DNA of 64,000 nt, from NCBI RefSeq assembly GCF_963576675.1, contig NC_088913.1, forward strand, positions 14,211,001-14,275,000. Direction: 5' to 3'. The notes beneath the pieces are model-generated. The model had not been told where the DNA came from. It saw only the letters and a list, made by a program, of their open reading frames with translations, and did no database searches. Position 1 is the first letter of the stretch. Each line of letters starts with the position of its first letter. Position numbers and translations under genes: made by a program. Positions 10,642-22,600 of the stretch are shown here, one piece after another. Source of the DNA: Euphorbia lathyris. Its lineage: Eukaryota > Streptophyta > Magnoliopsida > Malpighiales > Euphorbiaceae.

Positions 10642-13015
10642 CCGACCTGCCATGCGACTTCCCCTTCCAACGGGAAAACTTGCAAGAGATCTTATCTGCA
10701 ATGGCCGACAAGTGAGATAATCTAGGGGCACCACGAAAGAGAGGGACACCAAGATAATAGAATGGGAGCGATCCAATCTTGATTCCACTAATCCTAGATA
10801 GACGACCCCTCCGCCTAGTCGTAATAGCATAACCAAAGAAGGATTAAGACTTCTGCCAATTAATGTGCTGACCAGAGAGAGCCATAATGTGTAAAAGTCT
10901 CATGCAGGGTCTGGACATTAGAATAAAAAGCTCTACAGAATACTAGGACATCATCAGCATAGAGCAAGTGAGTAGGGAACTGAGAAGAGCGAGAATAAGT
11001 CATAGGAATAAGACTTCCCGTCGACACCAAAGACAAAAGTAGTCTACTAAGGTAATCCTCAGCAATCCCAAATAAAATGGGGGACAAAGGGTCCCCCTGA
11101 CGAACTCCCCTATAGCAGGAGAAATAGCCTTAGAGACCCACTGAGGTCATAAAAGAAATCAGAGCAGAAGAAAGAATATTAAGGATCCAATCACGGAACT
11201 GAAGGGAGAAGCCAAAAGCCTGAAGAACCTCAAGTAAGAAATTCCAATCAAGCGTGTCAAAGGCCTTCCGAATGTCAATTTTCATACCCATATTACTGCC
11301 AAAACATTTTTTTTGTTAAGAATATTCACACCTTAAAAAGCTACATCAATACAATGATGGATGTTCCTTCCTTTTACAAACCCAAACTGGTTGTCAGAAA
11401 CAATCCTGCTAGCTACCTGAGCCAACCTATCCGCGAGGATCATTGTTATTATTTTATAGCAAAAATTGCTTATAACAATCGGGCGAAATTGATCAATTGT
11501 AATTGCACCATCCACCTTAGGAATCAGGGCCATGATGTTTGAGTTCAGACCCGGGGTAATGAAACCATGTTCAAAGAACCAAAAAACCATAAGAGACACA
11601 TCAACCCTAATAATATCCCAAAAAGATTGAAAGAACTCACCAGTAAAGCCATCCGGACCAAGAGCGCTACTAGGGTCCATAGCCATGATATAATCCCTAA
11701 TTTCAGAACTGCTCGGAACACGGATAAGAGAGTCATTATCATCAGCAGACACAAGACTTAGGATGATACCATGAACCCGAGAAAGATCCACTAACCCCAA
11801 AGGGTTAGAAAAAGGCTGGAGTAATAAGAAATAATCTGAGTAGAAATTTGATCAGGATCAGTCAACAACTCACCATCCACTTCCAATTCTATAATGCCCT
11901 TGAAGCCTTATTTCGATTGGCAGAGTGATGAAAGAAAGCGTTGTTCCAGTCTCCCACCCCAAGCCATCTAATTCGGCTCTTCTCTTTCAGGAAAATCTCT
12001 TTCTGCAATAAATGACGATCTAGATCCGCATGAGTAGAAGCCTCGAGACTATGGAGCTTAGGAGAAAACCCAAAAGCAGCAATATCCAACTGAATGTTAT
12101 GAAGCTTCTCCTCACATCTGGAAATGTTGACATCAAGGTTACCAAAGACCTCACGATTCCACTGCCGAAGAACCTGACAGAGACCTCTCAATTTATAACT
12201 AATTAACTGCATTGGTGCAAGTAATGGGTGCGCGATAGACAAGTAGTCAGTGATCACCTACCGAAGCCGAGGATGAGACAACCACATTTTCTGAAACCGG
12301 AACCGAGCAACCCGGGGTTTACCTTTGGTAAAATGAAAGAGTAAAGGATGGTGATCTGAGTGATGCCTGGGAAGCATTGTGCTACTATAAGACCAAAAGG
12401 TAGCAAAAGGCTCAGAAACCATAGCCTTTCAAGTCTACTGTCAACCTGAGCCACACCCTGGCGACCATTATACCAACTGAACTGGGGTCCCAAAGCAGGC
12501 ACATCCAACCAATTATTCCATTCCAAAAAGGTAAGAAATTCCTTACAAAGTCGAGGAGCATGCGGTCGGTCGGTCTTTTCATGAGCCCCTAACAGAGCAT
12601 TGAAATCAACCAAAAGGAGCCATTGAACTGAAGACACACTATGAAGGCGAGAGATGGTATCAAACAAGTCAAGGCGGCGATTCGCCCAAACACTACCATA
12701 AACAAAGCAGATAAATTGAGTAATTTCAAAAGTGAAGAAGCTAAGGAGCACAAACTGATCATGAGACAAAACAACAGAAACCAGAGGAGCAAAGGTAACA
12801 GCTTTGAAGACCTAAAGAGTCTGGCGATCCCTTTGGTTAGCAGCAACAAAAGTCATACCAATATTATTCCAAAAGGATTGACGAATAGTAAGAAAATCAA
12901 CTAACAGCTCAGCCAGACAAAGAAAATCAAGCTTATGCAAAGAACATAAATGGAAAAGGTAACGTTGGGTATCCGAGTTGTTGATACCCCTACAGTTCCA
13001 ATATAACACAGTCAT
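10642..13015 (-). pseudogene. LINE ORF2 remnant (endonuclease and reverse transcriptase)
   Basis: Read right to left, an exonuclease/endonuclease/phosphatase domain begins MTVLYWNCRGINNSDTQRYL (13,015). It continues through broken frames to about 12,254. A linker with LLQKEIFLKEKSRIRWLGVG and DWNNAFFHHSANRN follows (about 11,950). The reverse transcriptase has SALGPDGFTGEFFQSFWDII, ALIPKVDGA, FRPIVISNFCYKIITMILAD, the GDPLSPILF block and the catalytic LLYADDVLVF near 10,965. YLGVPLFRGAPRLSHL follows near 10,720. Frameshifts and stops occur throughout, for example near 12,257, 11,330 and 11,090. It is the 5' half of the same element as 6,175-7,991. Confidence 0.85.
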
Positions 13016-14287
13016 GTAAAATGAGTAGGTGTTCTACTAACCCTCTTGGAATGGGTTTGCAAACTTTTTGGAAGATCCGAAAAGACCCCTAATTTCTTGT
13101 TTCTGTTCCTAACCATAGTCTGCCACTCTCCCTCATCCATTTCAGATTGATTAGCCCATGAAAGCGAGGGTGAGGCAGCAGCAGCTCCTATAAATAAATT
13201 ATCAGTACCCGATGAATCAGGGCGAGGAAACATGTCAGCTACATGATCCATAACATGACCTTGAGGGCTTCTAGATAAAATCCCCCCAGATTCCTTCTTA
13301 GGCCTAGCCATAATAGGTGGAGCAGTATCCACAACAATTCTAGCATTCACTTCATAAATTGGGATTACAGTGTGTTGCTTTTGAGGCCGTGGCTTAGCCG
13401 CACGAGCTCTAATGTATGCATCCTTAACAGGGTGACATGATTCAAAAGAGGTAGGTTTCCTGTTCTTCCTACAGTCATAAGCCATATGTCCTATGCAAGA
13501 ACAAACTTTGCAAAACCTAGGAAGTCTTTCATAAACCACATCAATCCAAAATTTCTTACCATCTTGTTCAATGCCTAGTTGGGTAGGAAGATCCCCAGCT
13601 AAATCCACATCAAGTTACATACGAGCAAAGTGGCCAAAATCACACTAAATGGTAGCCTTGTCAACTCGAAGAAGACCCCCCCAGACCTTTTGCAATATTT
13701 GACAGTATCTGTACATCCCAGTATTCCTGAGGGAGGGAGTAGAGACGAACCCATACTTGAGCATTAGTAGATTTCTCCATAAATGGATCAAAATACGTCA
13801 CCCAAGACTGAAGACGAAAGGAACCTGGTTTTACATTGAGAATACCCTTACTAAGAACCAATTCATTGGTTTCTTGAGAATGCAAAATGACATGGAAATA
13901 TCCACGACCAATTGAGATAAGCCTCCATAGTTCAGTCAAACCCCAAATCGAATTTAGAACTCTCTTTAAATCCAGCACCTTCCATGGGGCATCTCCCTTC
14001 GAGAGAACCAGCCTTCCAATTAGCGAGTGGGAACACAAAGTGACACGACAGTCATAAGCGCCTTGTAAAATCCTAATGGATTTGATTCCGCCGATATCAG
14101 ATACCAAAGCGGAAGTGGATGGCGGTGCCTGTAGAGAATTTGAAAGAATAGAAGCAAAAGAACGCTTCGGCACCGTCGATTGAACGATGGAGGAAATGGA
14201 AGTGTCAGAAAATCTTCGACTAGGATTGAAGAGGACACCAATACCAATATAGTCCTCCGAAAGAGGGAAAGACAGAAGACCCGCCAT
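13012..14287 (-). pseudogene. LINE ORF1 remnant (DUF4283-like plus zinc knuckle)
   Basis: The first part (14,287-13,661) starts MAGLLSFPLSEDYIGIGVLF and contains a DUF4283-like RNA-binding region (WGLTELWRLISIGRGYFHVI, VWVRLYSLPQEYWD). The second part (13,608-13,012) has a CX2CX4HX4C zinc knuckle (CKVCSCIGHMAYDC) and a polar tail. The parts are separated by a frame change at a seven-base C run on the plus strand (13,672-13,678) and by two stops. The two-part structure is standard for plant L1-like ORF1, an RNA-binding chaperone. It overlaps the start of ORF2 by a few bases. Confidence 0.8.
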
Positions 14288-14304
14288 GAAATTGAAGGCG
14301 GCAA

Positions 14305-14855
14305 AATCAGGGGTAGCTAGGGTTTAGAAATAAAACCAACCATAAACCAAGATCCAAAACAAAAAGCAAATATAAAATTTCTATGATAATAAAGAATTAA
14401 GCATTAGATCCTAGGAATGGATGACCAATCCATCAATGGTGGTTTTTATTTTTTATTTTTTTTGTTTTTCACAAAAAGATGGAGAAAGACGAGATCAAGC
14501 GGCCAGCTCTCAAAGAAAGACCGATGGCAGTCTTCTGCTTAGTTAAAGCGGCTGTAGTGGAAAACAACTCTCTAAAATCGGGGCGGTGGCGGCAGCTAAC
14601 TGCTCAATTAAAAGAGTAGCTCATAATTATGCTGATAGTAACTGCTGAATTAAAAGTGTAACTAATAATTAATGATGGCAGTAACCGCTCAATTAAAAGT
14701 GCAATAAATGGGATAGTAAATATGGAGGTTATTATATTAATGGAGATTCAATTAAAGAATGAAATAAATAGGAATTTTGCAAATTAAAGGAGTAATATCT
14801 CTGCACCAAAACAACGAAGGATAGAGGTCTGTTTTGCAGAAGACAACATAAGAAA
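14305..14855. other. LINE 5' UTR and intergenic stretch
   Basis: The first few dozen bases are probably the LINE 5' untranslated region. A T-rich run lies near 14,445-14,472. Short direct repeats of the form AACTGCTCAATTAAAAG/TAACTGCTGAATTAAAAG recur near 14,597, 14,639 and 14,680. No gene was recognised. Confidence 0.4.
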
Positions 14856-15308
14856 TTGATGGAAAAATATAATTGTTTACAGCTAGCTACGGACGAATGG
14901 GCATGGGAAGTTGAATATGGTCATTCATTCACATTTCTTTCTGAATGGGAGGAAGAAGAAAGAGAAGCTTATAATCAAGTGCAACTTTCTTCTCAATGGA
15001 AATATCAGAATGCACAACAGAGATTCCTAAATTACACTAATCTTTTGACTGGTTACTATGCACAAGAACCATCTGATTATTCTCCCGGAAAATTGGATCG
15101 CCAGGGTGCCAAGAAAAGTGCAAACCTTGACAATGCAATTCTGCCTGAAAGTTTGGATTTGGATTTTTTAGAGAGCAATGACAATGATTCATACACACCA
15201 GGTTCTTCCTGATCACTTGATCAAACTAGTGTCGATTCAATTCTTTCGTGGGATAAATACTATTCAGTACAATTACCACCATTAACCATACGTATTTGGG
15301 TTCTATAA
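14856..15308 (+). CDS. Small acidic protein gene, copy 2 (unknown family)
   Basis: I do not recognise the family. The ATG at 14,856 opens a 118-residue frame that ends at TGA (15,210-15,212). It is rich in E, D, Y and W near the N-terminus (DEWAWEVEYGHSFTFLSEWE) and has a serine/aspartate-rich C-terminal part (ESNDNDSYTPGSS). Beyond the TGA the same frame continues SLDQTSVDSILSWDKYY to a stop at 15,306-15,308. The paralogue at 2,147 encodes that segment without a stop at this position, so the TGA is probably a truncating mutation. The N-terminal half is more complete than in copy 1. No signal peptide, membrane segment or known domain is visible. It may be a mildly truncated gene or a pseudogene. 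Confidence 0.5.
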
Positions 15309-15830
15309 GAAAAAAAATGATTAACAAATCAATTAAGGAGGAATTAAAGAATCAAGCTTAGGATTTTTTTATGACTTTTCTAGCTTATGTGTATTTCGGT
15401 ATTAAAAACTCAAACTTGGATGTTCTTTTATTTTATTTTTCTAAAGTATTGCTACTTTCTTTATCATCTATGTCTTTATATGTTTTCATCCTTCAAGTTG
15501 CCTTACACCATCAATGTCCTACTAAATGGACATTGAGCATCAATATCAACTAATAATGTTGATACATGTTTTAATTTAGTTTTATTATTATTTATGATCA
15601 AGTGTTTTTTTATACTTGTTAAATTCTGATATTTATACTTGTCATATTGGATTAATTTGGAGAAACAAATATAGATTAAATTGATGCTAAAGTTTCTTTT
15701 TAGATAAATTGATCCTCTAAGACAATTTAAATGTCCAAATTCACTATTAGTGTTTCTTTTTTTTATCTCGCTTTGCATTAGAGTCCGTAATCGTAGATTT
15801 CTTCATATTTTCATAGTTATTTGTGAAGTT
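15309..15830. other. AT-rich intergenic, 3' flank of small gene copy 2
   Basis: The first 140 bases match the 3' flank of copy 1. The remainder is AT-rich without a recognisable gene or element. Confidence 0.35.
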
Positions 15831-17200
15831 ATGATGCCGAGGCAACATATTATCAACACACTGTATTCAAAAATGAAGATCATGAATTTCCAAGATTGCA
15901 CCATGAAACCTTTCTACATATTATTTTAAGCTTATTCTCTCCTCTTGCTTTATGGTTAGAAGATACTTTCCATTTTTTTTCCTCGTGTTAATGATGAAAG
16001 CACTTATGAGTTCTTTTCTTATTTGATCAAAGCTAGAGATAGAGCCTTCATTCAAATTGTTGAACTATGTACGAGCATAATCTGTCAAAGTGAGTGAAAA
16101 TGTTCAATGCATCACAATTTCATAATTTTACATATGGTCAATGGAGATCATCTTTCCCGGAATAAGTGACTGGCATAAGCATCTTGAACTTTTTGGGGAA
16201 GAGGCTTATTCTTGATTTCTTTCGTAAAAGGAACCTTTCTCGCAACTTGTTATTCATTCCTGGAAACCAACATTTTATGTTCTAACACTTCTTCGATCAA
16301 TATCTTTAGATCTATTTTCTCTTTTGCGTTGAACATCGATTCCTCTCCATTCTTTTCTAGTACTCTCGAATTTCCCCCGTAAGTACTTTCCACAACTTCA
16401 TGGTATCTCAAATAATTTCTTTTACGATTTTGACCCTCATCATGCTCCAAATTATTAGGATGAGGATTTGATATTTCATCTTCCCTATCTTGGAAATTCA
16501 AACGAATCCCATGGTTAGGAAGTTCTTATTGAACAAAGAGCATCAATTCTTCTAGCTTGTTATTATTTTTGTCAAACCTCTTTTTCAAAACTTCATATTC
16601 GGCTAGGGGAATGGTAGGTAGAACAGTTCCTGATGCTCCATATTGATTCTCAACTTGTTCTTCTTGATTGTCATGATGTGCATTCATTTCATTTGGATAA
16701 GGGATGCCTAAGAAGGTGGAACTTTATATCTCTTTGGACGTATTTTTTATTAAGAAAATGAAATAGGTAGAATAATGACTTTTCGATCACTTCCCACAAA
16801 CGATGCCAACTGTTGTAGTAGGAAGTAAACCCAGAAATTTGCTAAGCGAAATTTGATTGTTGGAAACTTGACAAACTTGATAACTATTGAAATTCCTTAA
16901 ACTTGACGGTTGAGGTTTGAGTCTTTTTGATATACCTGTTACAGTGTGAGAAGAGTGTTCTTCCCACCAATACTCTGATGCTAAAGTCAGTAGATGTAAT
17001 AATTGCTATGCCTCTATCTCTAAAAATCTAACCTTTGTAGTAATAAATGAACATCTATTTATAGCAGATACAATTACCTTGATGTTGGAAGGTAGCGAGG
17101 ATGGTGGAGGATACCTTGAGAACTGTTTCTCATGTTCTTAAATGTGGTTACAACTAAAGAGTTCTGTTAGTTCTTATATGTGAGATTGAGGGCTAACTAC
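15831..17200 (-). mobile_element. Gypsy-type LTR retrotransposon remnant (LTR, PBS, gag N-terminus)
   Basis: On the minus strand an LTR-like region (about 17,200-16,817) contains a TATA box (GCTATAAATAGATG near 17,050) and ends in ACAACA. A primer-site-like TTGGCATCGTTTGTGGGAAG follows at about 16,792-16,811. Broken frames then encode a polar gag N-terminus (NFQDREDEISNPHPNNLEHD, 16,501 downwards), followed by VPFTKEIKNKPLPQKVQDAY near 16,200. That resembles the start of a gypsy gag capsid (PFT.EI...PLP..). Homology fades near 15,831. No polymerase remains and the boundaries are approximate. Confidence 0.55.
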
Positions 17201-17215
17201 ATGTACAAGGGTGAG

Positions 17216-17662
17216 CTTAAATCTCTATTTGATCTTTGATCTATCCAAAATTTTGTTATTTGATCATGACCTGTTATTTGGTCATATTTATGACATACCC
17301 CAATTGGTGAAATTTCACCCAATTTAAATGGAGACTTAATAAAAATTTTATCCAATTTACAAGTGCTAATATTTTTTTGACACTTATATTCGATAAATTT
17401 TATTTTAAGAATTTGTTCTTATTATTTTTTCTTTTTTTAATCTAATTAATTATGTTCAAATAAGAAAATCTATGAGACAAATAAACTTTAAGACGTGGCA
17501 CGTGTCAAAATATCACCACATATCAGTGGGATAACAAGTCTCTATCCAAATTTGACAAAATTTCACAAATTGGAATAATTAATGACTAAGTGTGACCAAA
17601 TAATAGGTATGAAGACAAATGACAAAATTTTGGATAGTTGAAAGACCAAATAACACTTTAAG
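17216..17662. mobile_element. TIR element (MITE-like), imperfect 85-bp terminal repeats
   Basis: The left end (CTTAAATCTCTATTTGATC...) and the reverse complement of the right end (CTTAAAGTGTTATTTGGTC...) match imperfectly over about 85 bp. Both share ATCCAAAATTTTGT and TTATTTGGTCA. The interior is AT-rich and non-coding. No clear target duplication was found, so the family is not assigned. Confidence 0.55.
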
Positions 17663-18020
17663 TTTATAAAGGTTATATAATGATGTTTAAAACAATTGAA
17701 CGTGATAGCTAAATAATGGTAAACTAATATGTTCAATTTTTTTTATTAGAGACTATTAAAATTGGTATTATTTAAAAAATACTAGGGGTAAAATTTTATA
17801 TACAAAATTTATCCTAAAAAATTATCATTTTAAAGGTGCAAAGTTTGGGTTAATTAGGGTTATGAATGAACTGAACTCCTTATAATCGGTTCAACAATCA
17901 TCGAGTTTAAATACGGTGAAACTGGTTTTGAAAACTGGCGAAACTGCTCAATTATAGGTTCATCAAGAAGCTCGATTATAATGTTCATAAAGTAACTCGA
18001 GCACTTCATGCCAAAAATGC
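17663..18020. other. Intergenic, distal 5' flank of the F-box gene
   Basis: AT-rich. From about 17,955 it matches the beginning of the window (AAGCTCGATTATAATGTTCA), marking the left edge of the F-box segmental duplication. Nothing else was recognised. Confidence 0.4.
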
Positions 18021-18029
18021 ATTTCCCTC

Positions 18030-18037
18030 CATAAATT
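18030..18037 (+). promoter_or_regulatory. Candidate TATA box of the F-box/FBA gene
   Basis: CATAAATT lies within CCCTCCATAAATTAAGTTCCCGCC, which is conserved in the three sister copies near 150, 18,030 and 31,135. It sits about 110 bp before the proposed 5'-UTR splice donor, so its position suits a core promoter. It is a weak TATA match. Confidence 0.35.
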
Positions 18038-18142
18038 AAGTTCCCGCCAACTGTAATTGTGTTATGTACTCTAAGGTCACGTCCGTCAATCTCCCAATCA
18101 GTTCAGCGTTTCTCTTTTTCCAGGCCATCAATTTTCCTTCTG

Positions 18143-18428
18143 GTAATACTTGCTTCTCTCTCACTTCCATTTTCTGTAATTGCTTTGCTTCCTGATTTTT
18201 ATGTTATTTTCCTGATTTTTCATTCATTGTGTTACTGAATCATAGAATTTAGATAAGATTGAACATCTGCTTCATCAGATTTTAGGTTTGAATCTCTTAA
18301 ATCGGCTATGAATGGCTGGACCAGAAAAATTGTAGAAATCAATCGCTAAATCGTCAGATGAATTCATTTACTTCCAAAATATATGGATAAAATAGAAATT
18401 TAATTTCAGTTTACTTCCAGTGTCTCAG
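18143..18428 (+). other. Predicted 5'-UTR intron of the F-box/FBA gene
   Basis: The donor CTG|GTAATAC and acceptor TGTCTCAG| lie immediately before TATTATGAAAAG. The same donor and acceptor contexts occur in the sister leaders. In the 24-kb copy the leader exon differs more than the region next to the ATG. No start codon upstream opens a long frame. Confidence 0.55.
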
Positions 18429-18432
18429 TATT

Positions 18433-20570
18433 ATGAAAAGAAGAAGGAATTCAACAGCAAAGAGAAAAAGGAATGAAAGGGGGGAAATCAGCCACATACG
18501 CATTAACTATTCAGGTCCTTCATTTTCTGATCTGCCAAATACCATTCTTGTAAATATTCTACTTAGGCTCCCTATAAAGAGGATTTTTGTATGCAAATCT
18601 GTATGCAAAACATTGTATGATCTAATTTCAGACCCTGAGTTTGCAAAGCTCCATTTCGATCAATCTGAGGTATATCCTCTACTTCGACCCTCGGGTTTTA
18701 CATTACTGTCAAGAATGCTTTATCTTGTGCAGCCAGACCAGGATGATTTTGAGCGCAAGCTGGATATGTTTTATGATTTTGAGAATAACGATGGCATGTC
18801 TCATGGTAGCTTATCTATTAAGATTAATCTTGACTCAAAATTGAAACTCCCACTGCGCAACATCGAAATGATAGATAAAGAAGCGGTAGGGAGTGAGAAT
18901 TGCTTGAAGTTGAATATGAAGAATCACAACTATAAGATAGTAAATTCATGTAACGGCTTGCTTTGTTTGTCCAATCCATCTGATAATGACCCTGTTATAG
19001 TTTGCAATCCGGTTACAGGTGAGTTTATTAATCTTCCAGAGGTTAGGACGGTTAAGGGTGTTCACATGCCTCTTGAATGTGGTTTTGGTTTTAGTCCCGT
19101 GACTAACCAATATAAGGTGATAAAAATGTTTACGCGTTGGACTGAACATGAAATACTTATGGTGGCTGAAGTACATGTTCTTGGTACAGAAACATGGAAA
19201 GACCTTCCCTTTTTTCCCAAGTCAACACAGAAATTGTTCCCTACTTATTTTAATGGGTGTGTTTATTGGATTTCTTCTGTACCACGTTCTGTAATTTCTT
19301 TTGACATTGAGAAAGAATGTTTTAAGTCAAGTACAGCACCACCATGTGAGGAGAAATATGATATAGTTTCAAGAGTGAGCATGGGAGTATTAGGTGGGAA
19401 ACTCTGCATAACTGGGGCTTTCGACTGTGATCATATGGATGTTTGGACAATGGAGGATCGTGGTGGTAAAAAGGTTTGGTCTAAAATGCTCTCCATTAAC
19501 ATGGATGGTGATAGATGGCCTCGTGGCTCATATCAACCTATAAAGTACCTGAACAATGGGGCGTTATTGATGTTTAATTCTCATAAACATGCTTTTATTA
19601 TATATGATGAGCCAAACAAATGTGGATTTAGATATTTGAAGGTCCGTGGAATGGAATCAAAAGTGGAAGCAATTTCTCATATTCCAACCTTTCTTTCACT
19701 CAAACATGCTTTATCAGGGCATAATATGCCTGTTCTTAATGTCAAGTCAAGGTATTTCTCTTATATTTTTGCTACTTCATGCTTTGCTTGATCTCAATGC
19801 TTTACATTTTTTTCTATTTGCTGCTGCTAATGATTCAATCATGAATGAGAATTTTCAATTCAGGATATTACAATGGAGCTTCTAATAATTAATGGACAGG
19901 AAGTTTGCAAATGAATTCTTAGTGAAATTTCTCGTCTACTTTAAATTTTTTGCATTGTTTGTGGGAGCATCTAATAGAGAAAATGCTAAGAGGAATGAAG
20001 GTTAATTTGGGAACTAGAGGGATACATGGTTTGGAGCATGGTGAAAGAGAGAGAGAGTTTAGTTACTACATATATCATCTATGGCTAAAGATAATAATTG
20101 TGGTGGTGATGAAAAATGGACTATGAAGACTTTAGTCTTGATGATTAGTAGTTGATTATTTCTTAGTTATTATGAATAACTGTATATGATTATTTGTGGC
20201 ATTAAAAATGTTAACTGTTGTAATTTATAGAACTAACCTTCATTTCTACTAGCATATTCTCTATAAAGAATCAGTTCTCATATGTAGCGTTTCTGTGTTT
20301 CGTGTCCATTTTCATTTCTATTAGTTTATGAAGGTTATGTTTTAGAAATAACATTTTCCGTGTCCATTTCCATGTCCATGCCTGTTTCCATATTTGTGTC
20401 CATGCAGCAAGGTCATGAACCATTTTATGAATTCGTTGAGCAGGTGCGGAGAGCTGAAGCTGCACAAAGAGAAGAAAGGTATTTCCATAGTTCAAGAAAT
20501 TAGGGAACTGGAGACTGGTTCTGAAGATAGTGAACTGTATGAGGATGATTCTGAAGGCATGGATCTGTAG
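18433..20570 (+). CDS. F-box/FBA (kelch-like) protein, intact, two coding exons
   Basis: A substrate-adaptor candidate for SCF E3 ubiquitin ligases. Exon 1 (18,433-19,751) encodes a basic N-terminus (KRRRNSTAKRKRN), an F-box (about residues 30-75: FSDLPNTILVNILLRLPIKR) and an F-box-associated domain. FBA motifs include CNGLLCLSNPSDNDPVIVCN, PVTGEFINLPEV, GFGFSPVTNQYKV, LGTETWKDLPFFP, FNGCVYWIS and ISFDIEKECF. The donor AAG|GTATTT at 19,752 and acceptor GAGCAG| at 20,443 splice in frame to exon 2 (20,444-20,570), which encodes CGELKLHKEKKGIS and an acidic tail. The product is about 481 residues. Without splicing the frame reads through to a stop at 19,791. A 5'-UTR intron (18,143-18,428) precedes the ATG. 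It is the best-preserved FBA copy in the window; its substrate is unknown. Confidence 0.85.
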
Positions 20571-20878
20571 TTTCAGCAGAGGTAAATGTTATGTTGCTCT
20601 CAAGTTAACATCTGCTAAACTATTTATAATCATTTTGTCAACTACAAACAAGATATCAACTATGTAGTTGTAGCTATATTTTGCTATTGTAGATATGAAC
20701 TTAGGAGTTAGTTTGTGTGATTGAAAGTGACGTGGTATTTTTGCTAACTTAATTCTGAATGTCAACTTTAGAATCCATTTTGCCACACAAATACAATTAA
20801 AAAATGTGATCAAAGTTAAATGTCAAATAGCTAAAACTAGCACGGTAAGTCCAATTTTAATTTGGATTAAAGCATTAT
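20571..20878. other. Intergenic spacer between the FBA and FBD-type genes
   Basis: About 300 bases of AT-rich DNA. The first part matches the region after the FBA gene near 34,300 (GGTAAATGTTATGTTGCTCT). No F-box-encoding exon for the following gene is present here. Confidence 0.45.
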
Positions 20879-22600
20879 TTGCTCATGGATCTATCTAAAA
20901 TGTTGGTCTTTCCTCCTGATCTATTATTTGAAAAACATTTATCTCATGGTCTATGTATAATGTTGATAAAGCTGAGATTTGTCCCCTACTTCGAAGCAAC
21001 AAGTTTATCAATTAAAGACGTGGAGGACTTAAATTTGAGTTTATCAATGCGAAGTTTTTACTTGTTACCGCAATTCCTTTTCAACAGTGCTTCACTTGTT
21101 AAATTAAGAATAGTTGGTTGTAGCTTTATACCTAATGGAAAGGTAAATTGGGGATGTCTTACCGTATTGAATATTAGACGTTGTAAATTGACTGATCAAG
21201 CCATAAAGCATCTTGTATCTGGTAGTCCGTTGCTCGAATCCTTAGAATTAATCAGCTGTTCTAAGTTTGATAAAATTGTTATTGCTTCCAAATCCTTGAA
21301 AAGATTGGTTTTACATTATTGCTTACCTAGCATTTGTGTTCTTGAAATTTCATGTCCAAAGCATGAGGAATTATGCCTTCAAGGCATGGTTACAAATGAT
21401 CCAAAGCTGTTTGCTCGAGCGATTGAAAATGTTCTATCTGGAAGTTCCTTGCTCGAGTCAATGTCAATTGAATCAATCTACCATCGCGTGCTTCATCGGC
21501 TAGTTATCTCTTCAAAATCTTTGAAGAGATTGGTTGTAGGAACTATTAGAGGCGTTTTTGATATTGAAATCTCATGTCCAAAGCTTAAAGAACTGAAGCT
21601 GCTCCAGTGTTTGAATGTTAACGATGCTAAATTGCTGAATTTGCCTTCTTCACTTTGCGCTATTATTGATTTTCGACATCCTTGGAGGCAAAAAACTTGT
21701 AAAGGCTTGATTAAGGACATTATGCAGCAGCTTCAACATGTCAAGGAACTAAAATTCGGGGGTTTGTTTATCTCGGTAACTTCTAAGAAAAAAGACATTT
21801 TATTATTGTTTATTTTGGAACAAGTGTAGTTAACATTTTTAAATTTCAAATTAAAGCTTTACTCCTTTTTTTTTCTTCTGAATTTCTATTTCCACTAGGT
21901 TCTGTCAACTATAAAGGTGGAAGATGGGTTTTCTCCACTGTTAAACATCAAATCTTTGACTTTGAATTATCCTCATCTAATAGAGCATCATTCGGGAATT
22001 GCACACGTACTTCGTATTTCACTTGTGCTTGAGAAATTAATTATCAATGTTCCGCCATATCATAAGGTAATTTCTTGAAGTTTTGAAATTTTAAATATCA
22101 AATTAGTTCAATACTTTATGCATTAGAAAATTCTATCACTTCATGTGTTTTCTCAATTTTTAGTTTATGAAGAAAATGGAATAATCGAGAGTGATCTAAC
22201 TTGTTAATTTGTATAGTTTAATGAATATACGTATTCAGTTTACATGTATCCTTAAGTTCCTTGGCTGAACATTTGCTAATGTTAGGTCAATCATGAGGCT
22301 GGGAATAATTACTGGCTTCCAGAGGCGTCTGTTTTCGATTGTTTGGAATCACATCTTAAGACTATTAAGATCATTGGCTTTTATTTTCCGGAGGGAGATA
22401 TCAGACGTCAGCATATGCTATACTTGGTTCAATTTCTACTCAAGAATGCAAGAGTGCTGGAAAAGATGGTGGTCATAGTGAAAGATGAGGGAACAGGTTT
22501 TCCGTTGGAAGTTTGTCATGAATTGTTAAGCTTACCCAGATGTTCTCAAAATGTCACTATTGAGTTGCTATGCTCTAAGGAAATAGGAAACTTTTTGTAG
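20879..22600 (+). CDS. LRR/FBD-type F-box relative lacking the F-box, three exons
   Basis: The sequence splices cleanly: exon 1 20,879-21,775, exon 2 21,899-22,066, exon 3 22,286-22,600 (299 + 56 + 104 codons, all phase 0). Leucine-rich repeat signatures include LPQFLFNSASLVKLRIVGCS, FIPNGKVNWGCLTVLNIRRC and SGSPLLESLELISCS. Exon 3 encodes the FBD-like LESHLKTIKIIGFYFPEGD, NARVLEKMVVIVKDEGT and ELLSLPRCSQNVTIELL. Compared with the intact paralogues at 26,634 and 36,170, the F-box and first LRR segment are missing and the N-terminus is replaced by about 50 unrelated residues. Exon 1 also has an additional LRR-like unit (residues about 185-215). Without an F-box it should not bind SKP1. It may be a decaying gene or an LRR-only protein. 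Confidence 0.7.

Noticed and set aside
18946..19176. Minus-strand frame repeated in each F-box copy (also near 25,085, 32,063, 33,084)
   Set aside because: Antisense of the conserved FBA domain; its recurrence only reflects paralogy.
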